Shown here piece after piece: positions 29,411 through 39,162 of a DNA stretch of 64,000 bases (positions are counted from its first letter, which is position 1; every line of letters begins with the position of its first letter). The translations under genes were made by a program, and so were the position numbers. Below the pieces are notes generated by a model. It saw only the letters and a program-made list of their open reading frames with translations. It was not told the origin of the DNA and did not search any database. Origin of the DNA: Closterium sp. NIES-65 (taxonomy: Eukaryota; Streptophyta; Zygnematophyceae; Desmidiales; Closteriaceae); the NCBI GenBank assembly GCA_948144175.1, contig CANXME010002051.1:248001-312000 (forward strand), in the 5' to 3' direction.

Positions 29411-31951
29411 TTGCTCCAATAAACATTGAATTTCACCCATAAATAAAAACACAACCCCTCCAGCGAATGAAGCCTTGGCCTTCGCAGCCATCACTCGCAT
29501 GCCGATGCGCTCCAGGTTCTTATGCAGCTGCAAGCTTGAAAGAGCTTTGGTGAGCATGTCGGCATCCTGGAGGTGGGAGCGTACTGAGTGCACCTCGACC
29601 TCCTGCTGGCGCACCGCATCCCATACAAAGTGCCATGCCACCTTAATGTGCTTGGTGCGCTGATGGAGAATGGGATTGTGGGCAAGGGAGACAGCAGCCT
29701 CATTATCACAGAGCAATGGAATAGCCCCCCCATCCCCCACATGCATCTCTTCCAACAAACTCCTCAACCAAATGGCCTCCTTGGCCCCCTCCGATTGAGC
29801 TTTGTACTCAGCTTCAGAAACGCTTGCTGCAATGCTGTCTTGCTTTTTGTTATACCAGCTGATTGCTCCTCCTCCCAGCTTAAAGTTGTAGGCAGAGCGA
29901 CTCTTGCCATCAGTCTCACCACCCCAATCCGAGTATGTGTACCCAACAACCTGCTCACCACCTTGGCGCTCATACCTGATGACACGATCAGCTGTGTCGA
30001 CCAAGTACCTGAGTGCTCTCAGTGCAGCGCGCATGTGAATGCATCTTGGTGCCACGCGGGACTGTGCAAGGGTGTTGACAGTGAAAGATATGTCAAGACG
30101 GGTGGTCACAGCAGCATACATCAAGCTGCCAATGAGACTCTGGTACACATTGACATCAGCTGCAACACCTTCCTCAGTCAACCTAGTACCTTTCCTGATC
30201 TTAGAGAGATAATTGGGTGACATTGGAGTATGCACCCTATGGGTCTCCTTCAGCAGATCACCAAACCTTCCCTGGAGACCACGGACATACTTCTCCTTAC
30301 CAATCTCCAACCACCCATCCTTGACCGACCTGCGAACCTCCACACCAAGGTACGTCGATACCTCACCTAGATCCTTCATCTGGTACCTCTGAGCAAGCAC
30401 CTCCTTGACCTGACGGATCAGCTCCAAGCGTGGAGACACAAGCAAGAGGTCATCCACATACACCAATACATACACTAGCTCTTCATCCACAAACCTGATG
30501 TACAGAGCCTCATCACATGCAGTGTGGTCAAACCCTGCTGCAATCAGGGTGGTACCAATCTCCTCATTCCAAGCACGAGGCGCTTGCTTGAGTCCATAGA
30601 GACCTTTGCGCAAGTGATACACCCTACCTATACCATCATCAAATCTCTCAGGTTGCCTCACATACACCTCCTCTTGAATGACTGCATTGAGGTAAGCATG
30701 ATCAACATCCTCCTGTTGTTCATGCCACCCTTTTACCGTGGCTTCTCCAAGAAGCACCCGACCTGAGGTGAGCTTGCCCACAGGGGCAAATACCTTATCA
30801 TGGTCCTTCTCAGGCTCTTGAGTGTACCCCTTAGCAACAAGGCGAACCTTGTGCTGTAACACCTTATCCTCCATGTCAGTTTTCCTGTAGAAAACGTACC
30901 TGACCCCAATGGCCTTCTTATCTAGAGGTAAGTCGACCGGCTCTGGATCCCATACACCCATAGTGCGCATTGCATTTACCTTCTTCTCAGCGCCTGCCTT
31001 CCACGTAGGGCCCTCAGGGCCACTCAGAGCCTCAGCAAGTGTGCGTGGGACATCACCGGTGCTCACACCTGCCAATGCAACACCTTCCACCTCCCTAGCC
31101 AAACACAGCATTCCCTCAACCACACCAGCATCCCCCCCTACCTCCTCACCACCTGTACCAGACTGGATACCAGACACCTGCAAACCCATAACCGGTGGTG
31201 GGGAGGTAGTCGCCGGTGACGTAGGGGCACCCGTAGAGAGAGGGACAGAGCGCTGACCAGAGGAGGAGGAAGGGGAAGTAGCCTGTGTAGCGGATCTCTG
31301 CTGAATGACCGAGGGGCCACTTAGCTGCTGCTGCACCGACACAATCAGCGGTGCTGGTGGCAGTGATGAAGGTGGCATCTCAACGTCGTCAGCCGTTGCT
31401 GAGGGTGGCGAGAGTGGAAGAGGGAGGAGTTGGGAAATCGCAGCTGCATCCTGCAGAAGCTCCCCAAATCCCTTTGCCTTGTCCCAGTTCTTCCACATCA
31501 CATTCTCAAGAAAATCAACATCCCGAGCAATGCGAATGCGCATGAGAGAAGGGTCCAGCATGCGCCAACCCTTGCTCTCCATGTCCACCCCAACACAGAC
31601 ACACATGACAGCCCGTGCATCAAGCTTGCCACCCTTCTCATGCCCATGCAGCATGACACTCCTCATGCAACAACAAATCCGAGCCATGCCCACATGCAGC
31701 TTCTGGCCGGACCACACCTCCATTGGTATGATGGAGGCAGGCAAAGCACTGTGGGTGACCCTGTTCTTAACCCACACGACCCACATCAATGCTTTGCCCC
31801 ACAAGAGAGCAGGGAGACCACTGTCGACCAACAATGTATGAATCCCCTCTGCCATCGTCCTGTGCCACCTCTCCACGACCCCATTCTGCTGCGGTGTATC
31901 TGCGACACTCAATTGGGTTTTGATGCCAAACTCCGCTTTCCATGCTTTCAC
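29411..31951 (-). CDS. Copia N integrase C-terminus, RT and RNase H
   Basis: About 850 codons. It begins within the integrase core (DTPQQNGVVERWHRT, the DDE glutamate) and the copia integrase tail, then a Ser/Pro-rich linker. RT: NAMRTMGVWDPEPVDLPLDK, VRLVAKGYTQEPEKDHDKVF, VLVYVDDLLLVS with the catalytic YVDD. RNase H: YNKKQDSIAASVSEAEYKAQ, LLCDNEAAVSLAHNP, HQRTKHIKVAWHF. Text beyond the RNase H near 29411 runs into LTR sequence. Confidence 0.9.
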
Positions 31952-31960
31952 AGCGTCCCC

Positions 31961-32599
31961 CTAGAACTCGCCACCCCTGTCGAAGCGAACAGCCTTCAGC
32001 TTCCGCCCACACTCCAACTCCACGTCCTTATGCCACTGGCGAAGGACTTTTGCGACTTTGGCCGATTCCTTGTTGGGGAGTGGGAACGACCAAACTCGTC
32101 TGGTGAAGTCGTCAATGAGACTGGGGACATACACCGCTCCTCCCAGTGACGGTGTGCGCACTGGCCCCCACAAATCCATGTGGACCTCATCCAAAGGCCC
32201 AAGTGCCCGAGACGCCTCGTGAGGAAACGGCTTCCGAGCCGACTTTCCCAATAAGCAAGGCTCATATGGGGAGCAATCAGTGCTCCCCCCCCCCCCGATC
32301 TCCAAGCCCAGTATACTGTTCCCCCGAGCCATCTGTTGCAATGTTGTGGGGGCGATGAGCAAGGGTAAATGGGAAAAATGAGGAGGAGGACCGAGCTGCA
32401 AGAGCACTGCCTTGTGTGCCCCGAGCAAGAGGAAGAGACATCCGCACCAATCCATGGTCCCTGCCCCTCTCCTTTTCTCCAATCGCCAACACCCTCTCCC
32501 CCCGTTTAAGAACACATTTCTTCCCCTTGAATGTGACAATGACATCTCAAGAGGTGAGGTGTGGGACTGACAGCAGACGCGTGTGCATCTCAGGCACAA
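31961..32599 (-). CDS. Copia N integrase N-terminal part
   Basis: 212 codons. The tail has DEVHMDLWGPVRTPSLGGAV, IDDFTRRVWSFPLPNKES and KAVRFDRGGEF, giving the first two integrase acidic positions. Upstream is the zinc-domain region (SPYEPCLLGKSARKPFPHE). Confidence 0.8.
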   Translation of the reverse strand: MCLRCTRVCCQSHTSPLEMSLSHSRGRNVFLNGGRGCWRLEKRRGAGTMDWCGCLFLLLGAHKAVLLQLGPPPHFSHLPLLIAPTTLQQMARGNSILGLEIGGGGSTDCSPYEPCLLGKSARKPFPHEASRALGPLDEVHMDLWGPVRTPSLGGAVYVPSLIDDFTRRVWSFPLPNKESAKVAKVLRQWHKDVELECGRKLKAVRFDRGGEF

Positions 32600-33674
32600 G
32601 GTGGACCTTTTGAATCCTCATCAGCTGACCTCCAGCACCAACCAATGGCACCTCACCCATGCCAATAGCTTTCACCACCCGTCCATCTCCCAATCTAACT
32701 CCCCAAACCTCTGGTGGCTGAAGCTTACTTTTGAACTCCGATGCATAAGGAGTAAAGTTGTGGCTGGCCCCACTGTCAATCCACCACCCCTCTCGCAACT
32801 GCTCCTCTCCCACTGCTGCAACTGCCTCTCCAACCACTGCCTCTGCCTTATCATCCTGCTCCTCCTCATCCGCCACCTGTGTCTTGCAGTTGGATCCACG
32901 ACCCCCCCGCTTTAAGAATGTCGGAATGCCTCCCTTAGGTCGATGAGGACATCGCTGCCATGCATGTCCCTCATCCCAACAGCCATGACACAACCCCCGA
33001 GGAGCCATGCCCTTGGACCCCCAGGGGAAATCAAGCACTCCCGCTTTGCCTTTTCCTTGACCCCTTCTGCCCGAGTTGGTGCCACTGCTGCTACCGCTGC
33101 CTCCATGCTTTCCGCCCTTGTCCCAATTTCCCCTGCCGCTGCTGCCCACTTTCGTACCCGCTCCAAAAGTGGATACACCATCCGATCTTGGTTCGACACC
33201 AATCCGCATCTCCTCGCTCCTCAAGGAGGTAAGCAGCTGATCCTTAGTAAGCGATGGTGATTGGTTGTTCAGCACTACCTTCAGCATCTCAAAGTGAGGA
33301 GGTAGTCCTTTGCGTACCCTCATTATCCACTCTTCAACCTCCTCCTTCCCTCCTGCAGCCAAGTACTTGGACCTCAAGTCCTCGGCACGCGCCCAGTATG
33401 CAGCCACTCCCTCCCCTTCCTTCATCTTCAAGGAAGAGAGTTCCTCAGAGAGTCCCATCCAGTTACACAATCTACGCTGAAGATAGAACTCCTTCACTCG
33501 TGCGTATGCCGCTGCTGTGCCTGCAGGAACTCGGGTGACCGCTCTTGCTCCGCCATCAACAGGTGCGTTTCCCAACTCGGTCTTGCCGCCGAACTCCCGT
33601 ACCAAGCGAATCAACTCATCTGGCACCAAGGCATTGCAGAATTGGGCAAATGCCTTCTGATTTCTCCTCTCCAC
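32547..33674 (-). CDS. Copia N gag and protease
   Basis: 375 codons. The gag core (FYLQRRLCNWMGLSEELSSL, KGLPPHFEMLKVVLNNQSP) is followed by a Gly/Ser-rich basic stretch, knuckle CHGCWDEGHAWQRC (residues ~240-253), then protease WWIDSGASHNFTPYASEF and the usual LLSVPHLTS end. A typical single copia gag-PR arrangement. Confidence 0.9.
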   Translation of the reverse strand: MERRNQKAFAQFCNALVPDELIRLVREFGGKTELGNAPVDGGARAVTRVPAGTAAAYARVKEFYLQRRLCNWMGLSEELSSLKMKEGEGVAAYWARAEDLRSKYLAAGGKEEVEEWIMRVRKGLPPHFEMLKVVLNNQSPSLTKDQLLTSLRSEEMRIGVEPRSDGVSTFGAGTKVGSSGRGNWDKGGKHGGSGSSSGTNSGRRGQGKGKAGVLDFPWGSKGMAPRGLCHGCWDEGHAWQRCPHRPKGGIPTFLKRGGRGSNCKTQVADEEEQDDKAEAVVGEAVAAVGEEQLREGWWIDSGASHNFTPYASEFKSKLQPPEVWGVRLGDGRVVKAIGMGEVPLVGAGGQLMRIQKVHLVPEMHTRLLSVPHLTS

Positions 33675-34159
33675 TTTATCCGTGCGTCACCCGATACAGG
33701 CCGCTCCTCCGAACCATCAATGTACCCCCATAGATCGTGTGCCTCTGCCCATTGCTCGAATCGGAAGCTCCAAGTCCAATAGTCGCTCCCGTCGTACTTT
33801 GGCGCTCTCTCCAGCTTCCCTTTGCCTGAGTCATGATCCATTTGCGGCAAGAGCACTGAAGATTGACATTGAGGTGGTGGTGGAGGCAACGGCGGTGACG
33901 GTGAAGATGATGCAGGCAGATTCACACCCTCTTGGTTATTAGAGCGTAACTCCATGCTCAAACGTCCGAATGATGAGCTGTTTCGCTCAGATGAATCCTT
34001 GCTCCAAGACCGTTCCGATGATGTGTCGCGCTCCTGGATCCCGTGCCCGAGCTGGCTGCTTAAACTCGTCGAAGTTGGCCGATTTCCCGTCAACGAAGAC
34101 TCGACCGTTTCTCCCGATTTTTGGCTTGTTGGATGCGCCCTAGCCTCCTCTGTCGGCAT
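33611..34159 (-). CDS. Copia N gag N-terminal part
   Basis: 182 codons. A Ser-rich start is followed by the copia gag N-terminal motif APKYDGSDYWTWSFRFEQW, cognate to copia I (FEGNDFYTWSFEFELL). The leader between 34160 and 34582 has no other gene. Confidence 0.75.
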   Translation of the reverse strand: MPTEEARAHPTSQKSGETVESSLTGNRPTSTSLSSQLGHGIQERDTSSERSWSKDSSERNSSSFGRLSMELRSNNQEGVNLPASSSPSPPLPPPPPQCQSSVLLPQMDHDSGKGKLERAPKYDGSDYWTWSFRFEQWAEAHDLWGYIDGSEERPVSGDARIKWRGEIRRHLPNSAMPWCQMS

Positions 34160-34582
34160 CTGCCCTCCAATCTTTTTTCTGCGATTTAAATCTTCACCGA
34201 TTCGCGATTTTCCAATCCGTCCACCGACTGTATTTCGCGAATTACGTCTGATCTGCTCGTCGGTTGGTAACGACCCCGAGGCAATGTTGTAGATTGTGTC
34301 AAGGCCTTTCCAGCGTAATGCTGCACGTGTTGATCAGCCAAAGTTGACTGAGCGCCTCCGTGAATGGATATCGCTATTCTCGTCCTCCCGAACGGATCCA
34401 CACGATTTCCAGCAGTTTTCTTCTCTCCTCCTCCCCTCCCACGTCCAGAGTCCGACACGGTGCAATTTCGGCAGCCCTTCGGGAGGGATGGAAGCTATTT
34501 AGCTTCCACCAAGGTGTTATGATCAAATTTCTTGAGTAGCTCCTATTCCAACAGATTGCTAGGCTTCCTAGCTCTGATACCA

Positions 34583-34878
34583 TGTTACAATAGACTAAGC
34601 TACTAGCGGAAGCTTTAGTAGTCTTAGAACTTCCTCTTAAAGCCTAGGAACTTTAGGAGCCCACTTGGGCATGAACCATGCTAGAACCAAAGTGGTTTCC
34701 AAGAAGTGAAGTTCCAACAAGAGAGAACCCTAACCTATAGGGTTTGGGAGGTGGTCCACTCTATAGAGTATACACCACAAGTTCTCCCAACCCAACCAAT
34801 GTATTCTACACTACTATAGTGTAGATATATCACTATATATATTTATTGGAGCAACCCAAATTAACCTTAATTCCAACA
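34583..34878 (-). repeat. 5' LTR of copia N
   Basis: 296 bp; primer site left, gaagg target duplication right (34879-34883). Confidence 0.9.
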
Positions 34879-35401
34879 GAAGGGACTCGTGGTAGTACTG
34901 ATTCTTCTCCTGGATGGTTCCTTCCGACGGAAACGGTAAGCTCCCGTCGTAGTACATCCAGATCCGCGCGGTTGTTGCGAGGAGCTCAAACTCAAAGCTC
35001 CACGTGTAGAAATCATTGCCTTCAAATTGAGTTGAAGTTTTCAGCTTTGAGGTCAAAGCGAACTTCGTTCGCATGGTTGTGATTGCCTCTGCTTGTGCGC
35101 GTTGTTGACTGTCGTGCGCAGGAGCTGAAGCCCGATGGTTGTCACAGGTAAATGATCTCTCCGAGTTGACGCGACGGTCTTCTCCCTGGAGAGGCAGTCC
35201 AGCAACTCCTCTTGCGTGGCTTGAGCCGTCAATTCTCATGTCTTGATGGCTCTCAAGGGCGTTTCTGCGAGCGACGGACTACTTAACAAGGGCGGCGCTT
35301 ACGGAAGTCACTGCTGATGACGCATTAGCAGCCGTTGCTGGTGGTGGGCCCGAAGAGTCTGCAGTATATTTCCCCTCAGGAGCCATAGTGATGCAGACTT
35401 G
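34879..35401 (-). mobile_element. Copia I, gag N-terminus and leader
   Basis: Minus-strand coding text from a start codon at 35384-35386 (MAPEGKYTADSSGPPPATAA) through TSKLKTSTQFEGNDFYTWSF and ARIWMYYDGSLPFPSEGT, the typical copia gag N-terminus. Bounded by insertions N (left) and O (right); O sits just upstream of the gag start. Confidence 0.75.
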
Positions 35402-35539
35402 TGTCAGAATCCCAACCACTAGACCATTGGGATAAAAGGGCTTGTTAAGTAGCGGGTCAGTGCGCCCATAACCCCCCAGGCCAACGTGCCTGTAACCCTT
35501 CCCTAGGATCAATCGGGGATCACCAGTGGACCTCTGACA
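35402..35539 (-). repeat. 3' LTR of element O
   Basis: 138 bp, TGTCAGAGG...TTCTGACA in element sense; carries its own copy of the A-box-like motif near its 3' end (plus 35416-35426). Confidence 0.9.
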
Positions 35540-35575
35540 CCCCCCCGCACTGGGATGCCCGAAGTGCATACACCG

Positions 35576-35585
35576 GGATTCGAAC
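35576..35585 (-). promoter_or_regulatory. Pol III B-box-like motif in element O
   Basis: Minus strand GTTCGAATCC fits the tRNA B-box consensus (GWTCRANNC) exactly and sits in a T-arm-like context, TCGAGTTCGAATCCCGG. It is 37 nt downstream of the A box, a normal tRNA spacing. Confidence 0.7.
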
Positions 35586-35608
35586 TCGAGACCTTCGCTC
35601 TGATACCA

Positions 35609-35747
35609 TGTCAGAATCCCAACCACTAGACCATTGGGATAAAAGGGCTTGTTTCAGTAGCGGGTCAGTGCGCCCATAACCCCCCAGGCCAACGTGTCTG
35701 TAACCCTTCCCTAGGATCAATCGGGGATCACCAGTGGACCTCTGACA
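35609..35747 (-). repeat. 5' LTR of element O
   Basis: 139 bp, matching 35402-35539. Its 3' end in element sense contains the A box and abuts the primer site. Confidence 0.9.
35623..35633 (-). promoter_or_regulatory. Pol III A-box-like motif in element O LTR
   Basis: Minus strand TGGTCTAGTGG fits TRGYNNARNNG exactly. The wider text TGGTCTAGTGGTTGGGATTC matches the D-arm region of tRNA-Glu genes as I remember them, at 19 of 20 positions in the animal form. Confidence 0.7.
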
Positions 35748-35846
35748 ACTTGTAACAGGTATTCAATGAGTAATTTTGTAAAGAGTTTTTTTTTAGGAAG
35801 AACAAGAACTTGGCAGATCTTATCATCCACTCTGGCTCTCATACCA
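35748..35846 (-). other. Copia I leader and primer site
   Basis: Short non-coding leader of element I. At 35834-35846 the minus strand reads TGGTATGAGAGCC, a tRNA-iMet-type primer site, touching the 5' LTR that starts at 35847. Confidence 0.65.
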
Positions 35847-36088
35847 TGTTGATACAACTGAGAATCGTAGTGGATACGGTATGATAAGAATTGCTAAGTT
35901 GTAGGAAGACAATGAAGTATTGTAGTGACCTTGTTAATAATGGTTGAAAGAGAAAATGACTATTTTTAGATAGAGGTACAAGTTTATAAATAGCAATCTA
36001 GCTAGCCATGTAATATGAGGGGTAGATTCCCTTGTTGCATGTATTGCATTGCTATAATAACCACGACTATTACTCTACTCGACTGTTA

Positions 36089-36107
36089 CCGTCACCCCCC
36101 GGATATA
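36089..36107 (+). repeat. Left terminal inverted repeat of P
   Basis: ccgtcaccccccggatata; its inverse complement forms the right end at 39144-39162 with one mismatch at the second base. Confidence 0.9.
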
Positions 36108-36377
36108 AGCGCCACCCTAGGATAAGTGTCTGGCGCTTCTAATTGGCATATGGAGCTTATATCCCCTCCTTGATTATAAGCGCATACCCTAGAGTCTTAC
36201 GGATCATAGCCGCATACCTTTGCCTCACACATTATAATCGCCCCCCCTTTTTTTTTCATTTTGATGATCTTCTAACCTATACAACTAGTTATACTTTCAC
36301 CTAAATAACTTCATACGGTAATTTATCTACGGCTTCTTGAAATTACAGTAGCACTACCATAGGTCTACCTACAAGCC

Positions 36378-38586
36378 TCACAGGCTACAGCAATTTCTAC
36401 ATCTAATCTCCTCATCAGCTGCGGTGGGGTCATGTGGGTCGGCCTCAGAGTCCGACTCGGGTTCCTCTACATTGTTGCAGAAAAAGCCATCTGCTGCAAT
36501 GTCATCGTCGATGTCAATTTCGTCGCCTTCGAGGTCGTCGCGCCTGTGTTGCAGGCAGATCTTTGTCCTGGGACCCATCCAGGGCGTTACTGATGCCACA
36601 AGTGAGGAAAGCTTGTTGAATCAAGTCCTTGGGCACGGCCTTCCAAGACGCTGATATCCACTTAAGCGTTAGCTCGGATGGAGGCTTCTTGATGTTGCCT
36701 GCCATGAAACTAAACAATCAAAGTCAGCCAGGTCTACAAAGCAATAAAACAACACACGCATGGCCTGCTTGTCTCACCTTTCTTTGTCAAGGTGTTGACC
36801 CACTCGCTCTCGAACCACTCCTGGTAGAGCTGGCGAACGGCTGCCTTGAAGGAGCGATTCACCGCGACGTCTAGAGGTTGAATCTCCGAGGTGCAGCCAG
36901 CTGGGATAACGGCATGGACGATGTTCAGCTCCCCGAACTTCTTCTTCACCTCCGCAGTCAGGTGCCCGCGGTACGAATCCAGGACGAGCATCGCTTTGAG
37001 GGGCCTCACTCCGAACTTGGGGTTGACATACGGCTTTACTGCCCCGTCGAGCTACGCGGTGACACCGCCCGCGTCCATCCAACCGTTGGGATGGACGGAC
37101 ACCGTGATATCAGCACAGCCACAAACGCACATACAACATCAGTATAAAGTAAACCAATAAACATGCAGCAGTAGGCGGTAATGCTTACTTGAAGGGAAAT
37201 CCCCTTTGGGGACGGTCTTCTGTTTGAAGAAGACCGACGGCTTTAGCTTCTCACCGGTGGCAGTGCAGGCGAGCATCGCCGTAACTCGCTCCTTCTGATA
37301 GCGGCCGCTGCGGATGGGCACAGAGCGCAGGCCCACCTCCTCGACTATGCGTTCGGCAGGCATCTCGAGCCACAGTGGAGTCTGGTTCGCGTTTATTATC
37401 CACTAAGAGTCGATCTTCTATTGGCAGCGGGTGTGACGCACAAACTTCCAGAAGTTCCTGACATCAGTCTCGCAGTCTGGGAGTATGGATGGGAGGAAAC
37501 GAGAGAACACAGGATTAGTGATGCGTTGGGATACAACCGTCAGACATTAAGAGACAAACCACACAAACAAGTAAACATTGAACGGCCAACAAAAAAAAAA
37601 ACAACTCACTCGCCACAAGCTTCTGGCCGACCCGGGTCTTCTGTCGGGTTGTCAGATTCCAACGGCGGCGAAACCGCTCAGTCCACCGCTGCGAGCCGGA
37701 CCACTTTACCCCTGGGTGCAATTCTTTCATCACCTCATGCGACCACTTATGCAGGCGTGCGATCGAGACTGCGAGACATTTTTTACGGTGGGTAGGGAAC
37801 CTCTTGTAGACTTCTGCTTCCATGTTGCAATACCACGAGCTCCTTCCGCGCCCATGAAGACGCTTACGAGCAGCATACGCGCCCTCCAGCTCTACCTTCC
37901 GGGTCTTCCATTCTGCGAGTGACCTTCGGGAGATGCCGGTTTCGCGAGACATCTGCCGCACGCTCATCTGCCCACTCCTGCTTGAGAATCCACTGCAGTT
38001 TCACCTGCGATGTGTACGAGTGCCGCTTGTGACTTGTAGGCTTGTGCCTGGGGGACGGAGGACGGGCATCGCGATTCTTGCGAGAAGGGTGGGGCCATTT
38101 CTTATTGGGAGGGGGAAAGGTGGGAATAGGCCGGTGCTCTGGAAGACCGTTGGCAGCCCAAAACTCCACGTCGTCCTCCGCACCGGTCACGGATTTGTCC
38201 AACGGGCAATCAGCCGGGGTTCCCCAGCGTGGCGACGGTGCGGAGGAAGACGATGCGCCACCAGTGCGGTCGGGCTCGGACAAGTAATCATCAAACGCCG
38301 AGTAGCGAGGAGGGAGGAGAAGCTGCAGAACCCCCTGACGTGGAGCACAAAACACAGGCGGCTCAGGAGGGGACGAAGGAGCGGGAGGAACCGGAGGCGC
38401 CGGGGGAGCGGAAGGGGTAGGAGGCGTTGGAGGAGTGGGAGGAACGGGAGGGACTACTTGATGTGGTGGAGGGATGGGCGCAGGGCGCGTCTGCCATTGA
38501 GAATAGTCATAGGTGTCTCGGCGGGTATTTTCTCTAGCAGCAGGTTGGCGGCGGAACAAGAAATGCGTGCCTAGAAGGCCCGCCAT
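36378..38586 (-). pseudogene. Pogo-like transposase gene of P (spliced, damaged)
   Basis: ATG at 38584-38586 (MAGLLGTHFLFRRQPAAREN), then a Pro-rich N-terminal region. A pipsqueak-type HTH follows (YTSQVKLQWILKQEWADE, then MSVRQMSRETGISRRSLAEW in the next frame, so there is a 1-nt frameshift at about 37970) and a CENP-B-like second HTH (RFPTHRKKCLAVSIARLHKW). Likely introns: donor GTGAGT at 37604-37609 with acceptor CCCAG near 37477; donor GTAAGC at 37183-37188 with no clear acceptor; donor GTGAGA near 36772-36777 with acceptor GGCAG near 36699. DDE_1 text: NANQTPLWLEM (37371-37393), LVLDSYRGHL (Asp at ~36978), GCTSEIQPLDV (Asp at ~36870). The first catalytic Asp is replaced by Asn. Two in-frame stops precede it at about 37400-37420, and one lies near 37053. 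The acidic tail reads LEGDEIDIDDDIAADGFF. Inactive as it stands. Confidence 0.75.
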
Positions 38587-38715
38587 GGCCACGGTAGGCC
38601 AAACGAACGAAGAAACTGAACAAAAAAATGAAAATGAGGGCCGTATGAAGCCCTCGCCCGAGACCCCTTCAGTTACGCGGCCCGGCCTCCTTTGCAGGAA
38701 AAGGGTGGCCACAGT

Positions 38716-38947
38716 CAAGATTCCCCGCAGAGGAGCTGAGCTGGGCAGCTCATTACCTCGGTGGCGGGGAATCTTGCTGTTGATGGGCACGTCGTGGCTG
38801 AATCACGACGTGCCCACGATCGCATGCAACCCTGATTGGGCCGCTGTGATGCGAAGTACGTGTGCGCTGGCATGGGCCAGGTTCACGTTCGATGAATTTG
38901 GCCTGGCCAACAAGGCGTGGAAGGCGAAAGGCCACGCCTTGTTGGCC
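38716..38947. repeat. Three perfect inverted repeats upstream of the P transposase
   Basis: 38716-38728 with 38764-38776 (13 bp, CAAGATTCCCCGC, loop 35); 38785-38796 with 38804-38815 (12 bp, GGGCACGTCGTG, loop 7); 38905-38920 with 38932-38947 (16 bp, GGCCAACAAGGCGTGG, loop 11). All lie between the transposase start and the right terminal repeat. Confidence 0.85.
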
Positions 38948-39143
38948 GTTTCACGCACAAAGCATACATATTTTCGAACGTTCTCGACTCAGGTGAATCC
39001 GCCTTTGAGAATGCTTCGATTTGGTCTATTTAAAAACAAGTTTTATTTTTGAGAAAACATAAACGCCGGCGCTTATAAATTTACGATATTATAAGCCCAG
39101 CCCCTCAAAAAAAACATGTTTTATTATACCCCCCCCATAGGGG

Positions 39144-39162
39144 TATATCCGGGGGGTGACAG
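39144..39162 (-). repeat. Right terminal inverted repeat of P
   Basis: tatatccggggggtgacag, complement of the left end with one mismatch; TA duplication follows at 39163-39164. Confidence 0.9.

Larger units (their letters stand above)
29108..34878 (-). mobile_element. Copia element N
   Basis: Minus-strand Ty1/copia of 5.8 kb from a different lineage than A/J/L, without a GC-rich repeat leader. LTRs are 296 bp (29108-29403, 34583-34878); target duplications gaagg; primer site TGGTATCAGAGC (minus, ending 34582). All domains are present: gag with CCHC knuckle, protease, integrase, RT, RNase H. The LTRs differ at about 14 of 296 sites, nearly all transitions with A/T in the 5' copy, consistent with decay of methylated cytosines and a relatively old insertion. 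Broken, about three interruptions. Confidence 0.9.
35402..35747 (-). mobile_element. Complete 346-bp SMART-like LTR element O with tRNA-like core
   Basis: Two LTRs (35402-35539, 138 bp; 35609-35747, 139 bp) flank a 69-bp interior made only of a primer site (TGGTATCAGAGC, minus), a tRNA-like T-arm region, and a purine run (GCGGGGGGG). Target duplications acttg at 35397-35401 and 35748-35752. The LTRs differ at about three positions, so the insertion is recent. It has no coding capacity. Size and layout match the SMART class of plant mini LTR elements, which move with proteins supplied in trans. The Pol III-type boxes listed separately are what make it unusual. Confidence 0.9.
36089..39162 (-). 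mobile_element. Pogo-like DNA transposon P
   Basis: 3,074 bp, flanked by TA on both sides (36087-36088, 39163-39164). The ends are an inverted repeat CYGTCACCCCCCGGATATA (36089-36107 and complement at 39144-39162). Subterminal copies of TATAAGCGC recur near both ends (36106, 36176, 39070, 39090), as expected for transposase binding. The interior holds a minus-strand transposase related to the pogo/Tigger branch of Tc1/mariner (psq-type HTH plus DDE_1 domain). TA target sites agree with that family. Confidence 0.9.

Noticed and set aside
35576-35633. A genuine tRNA gene
   Set aside because: A and B boxes and an anticodon-like arm exist, but acceptor-stem partners do not pair and the sequence is shared with LTR and primer site. 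Treated as a tRNA-like part of element O.
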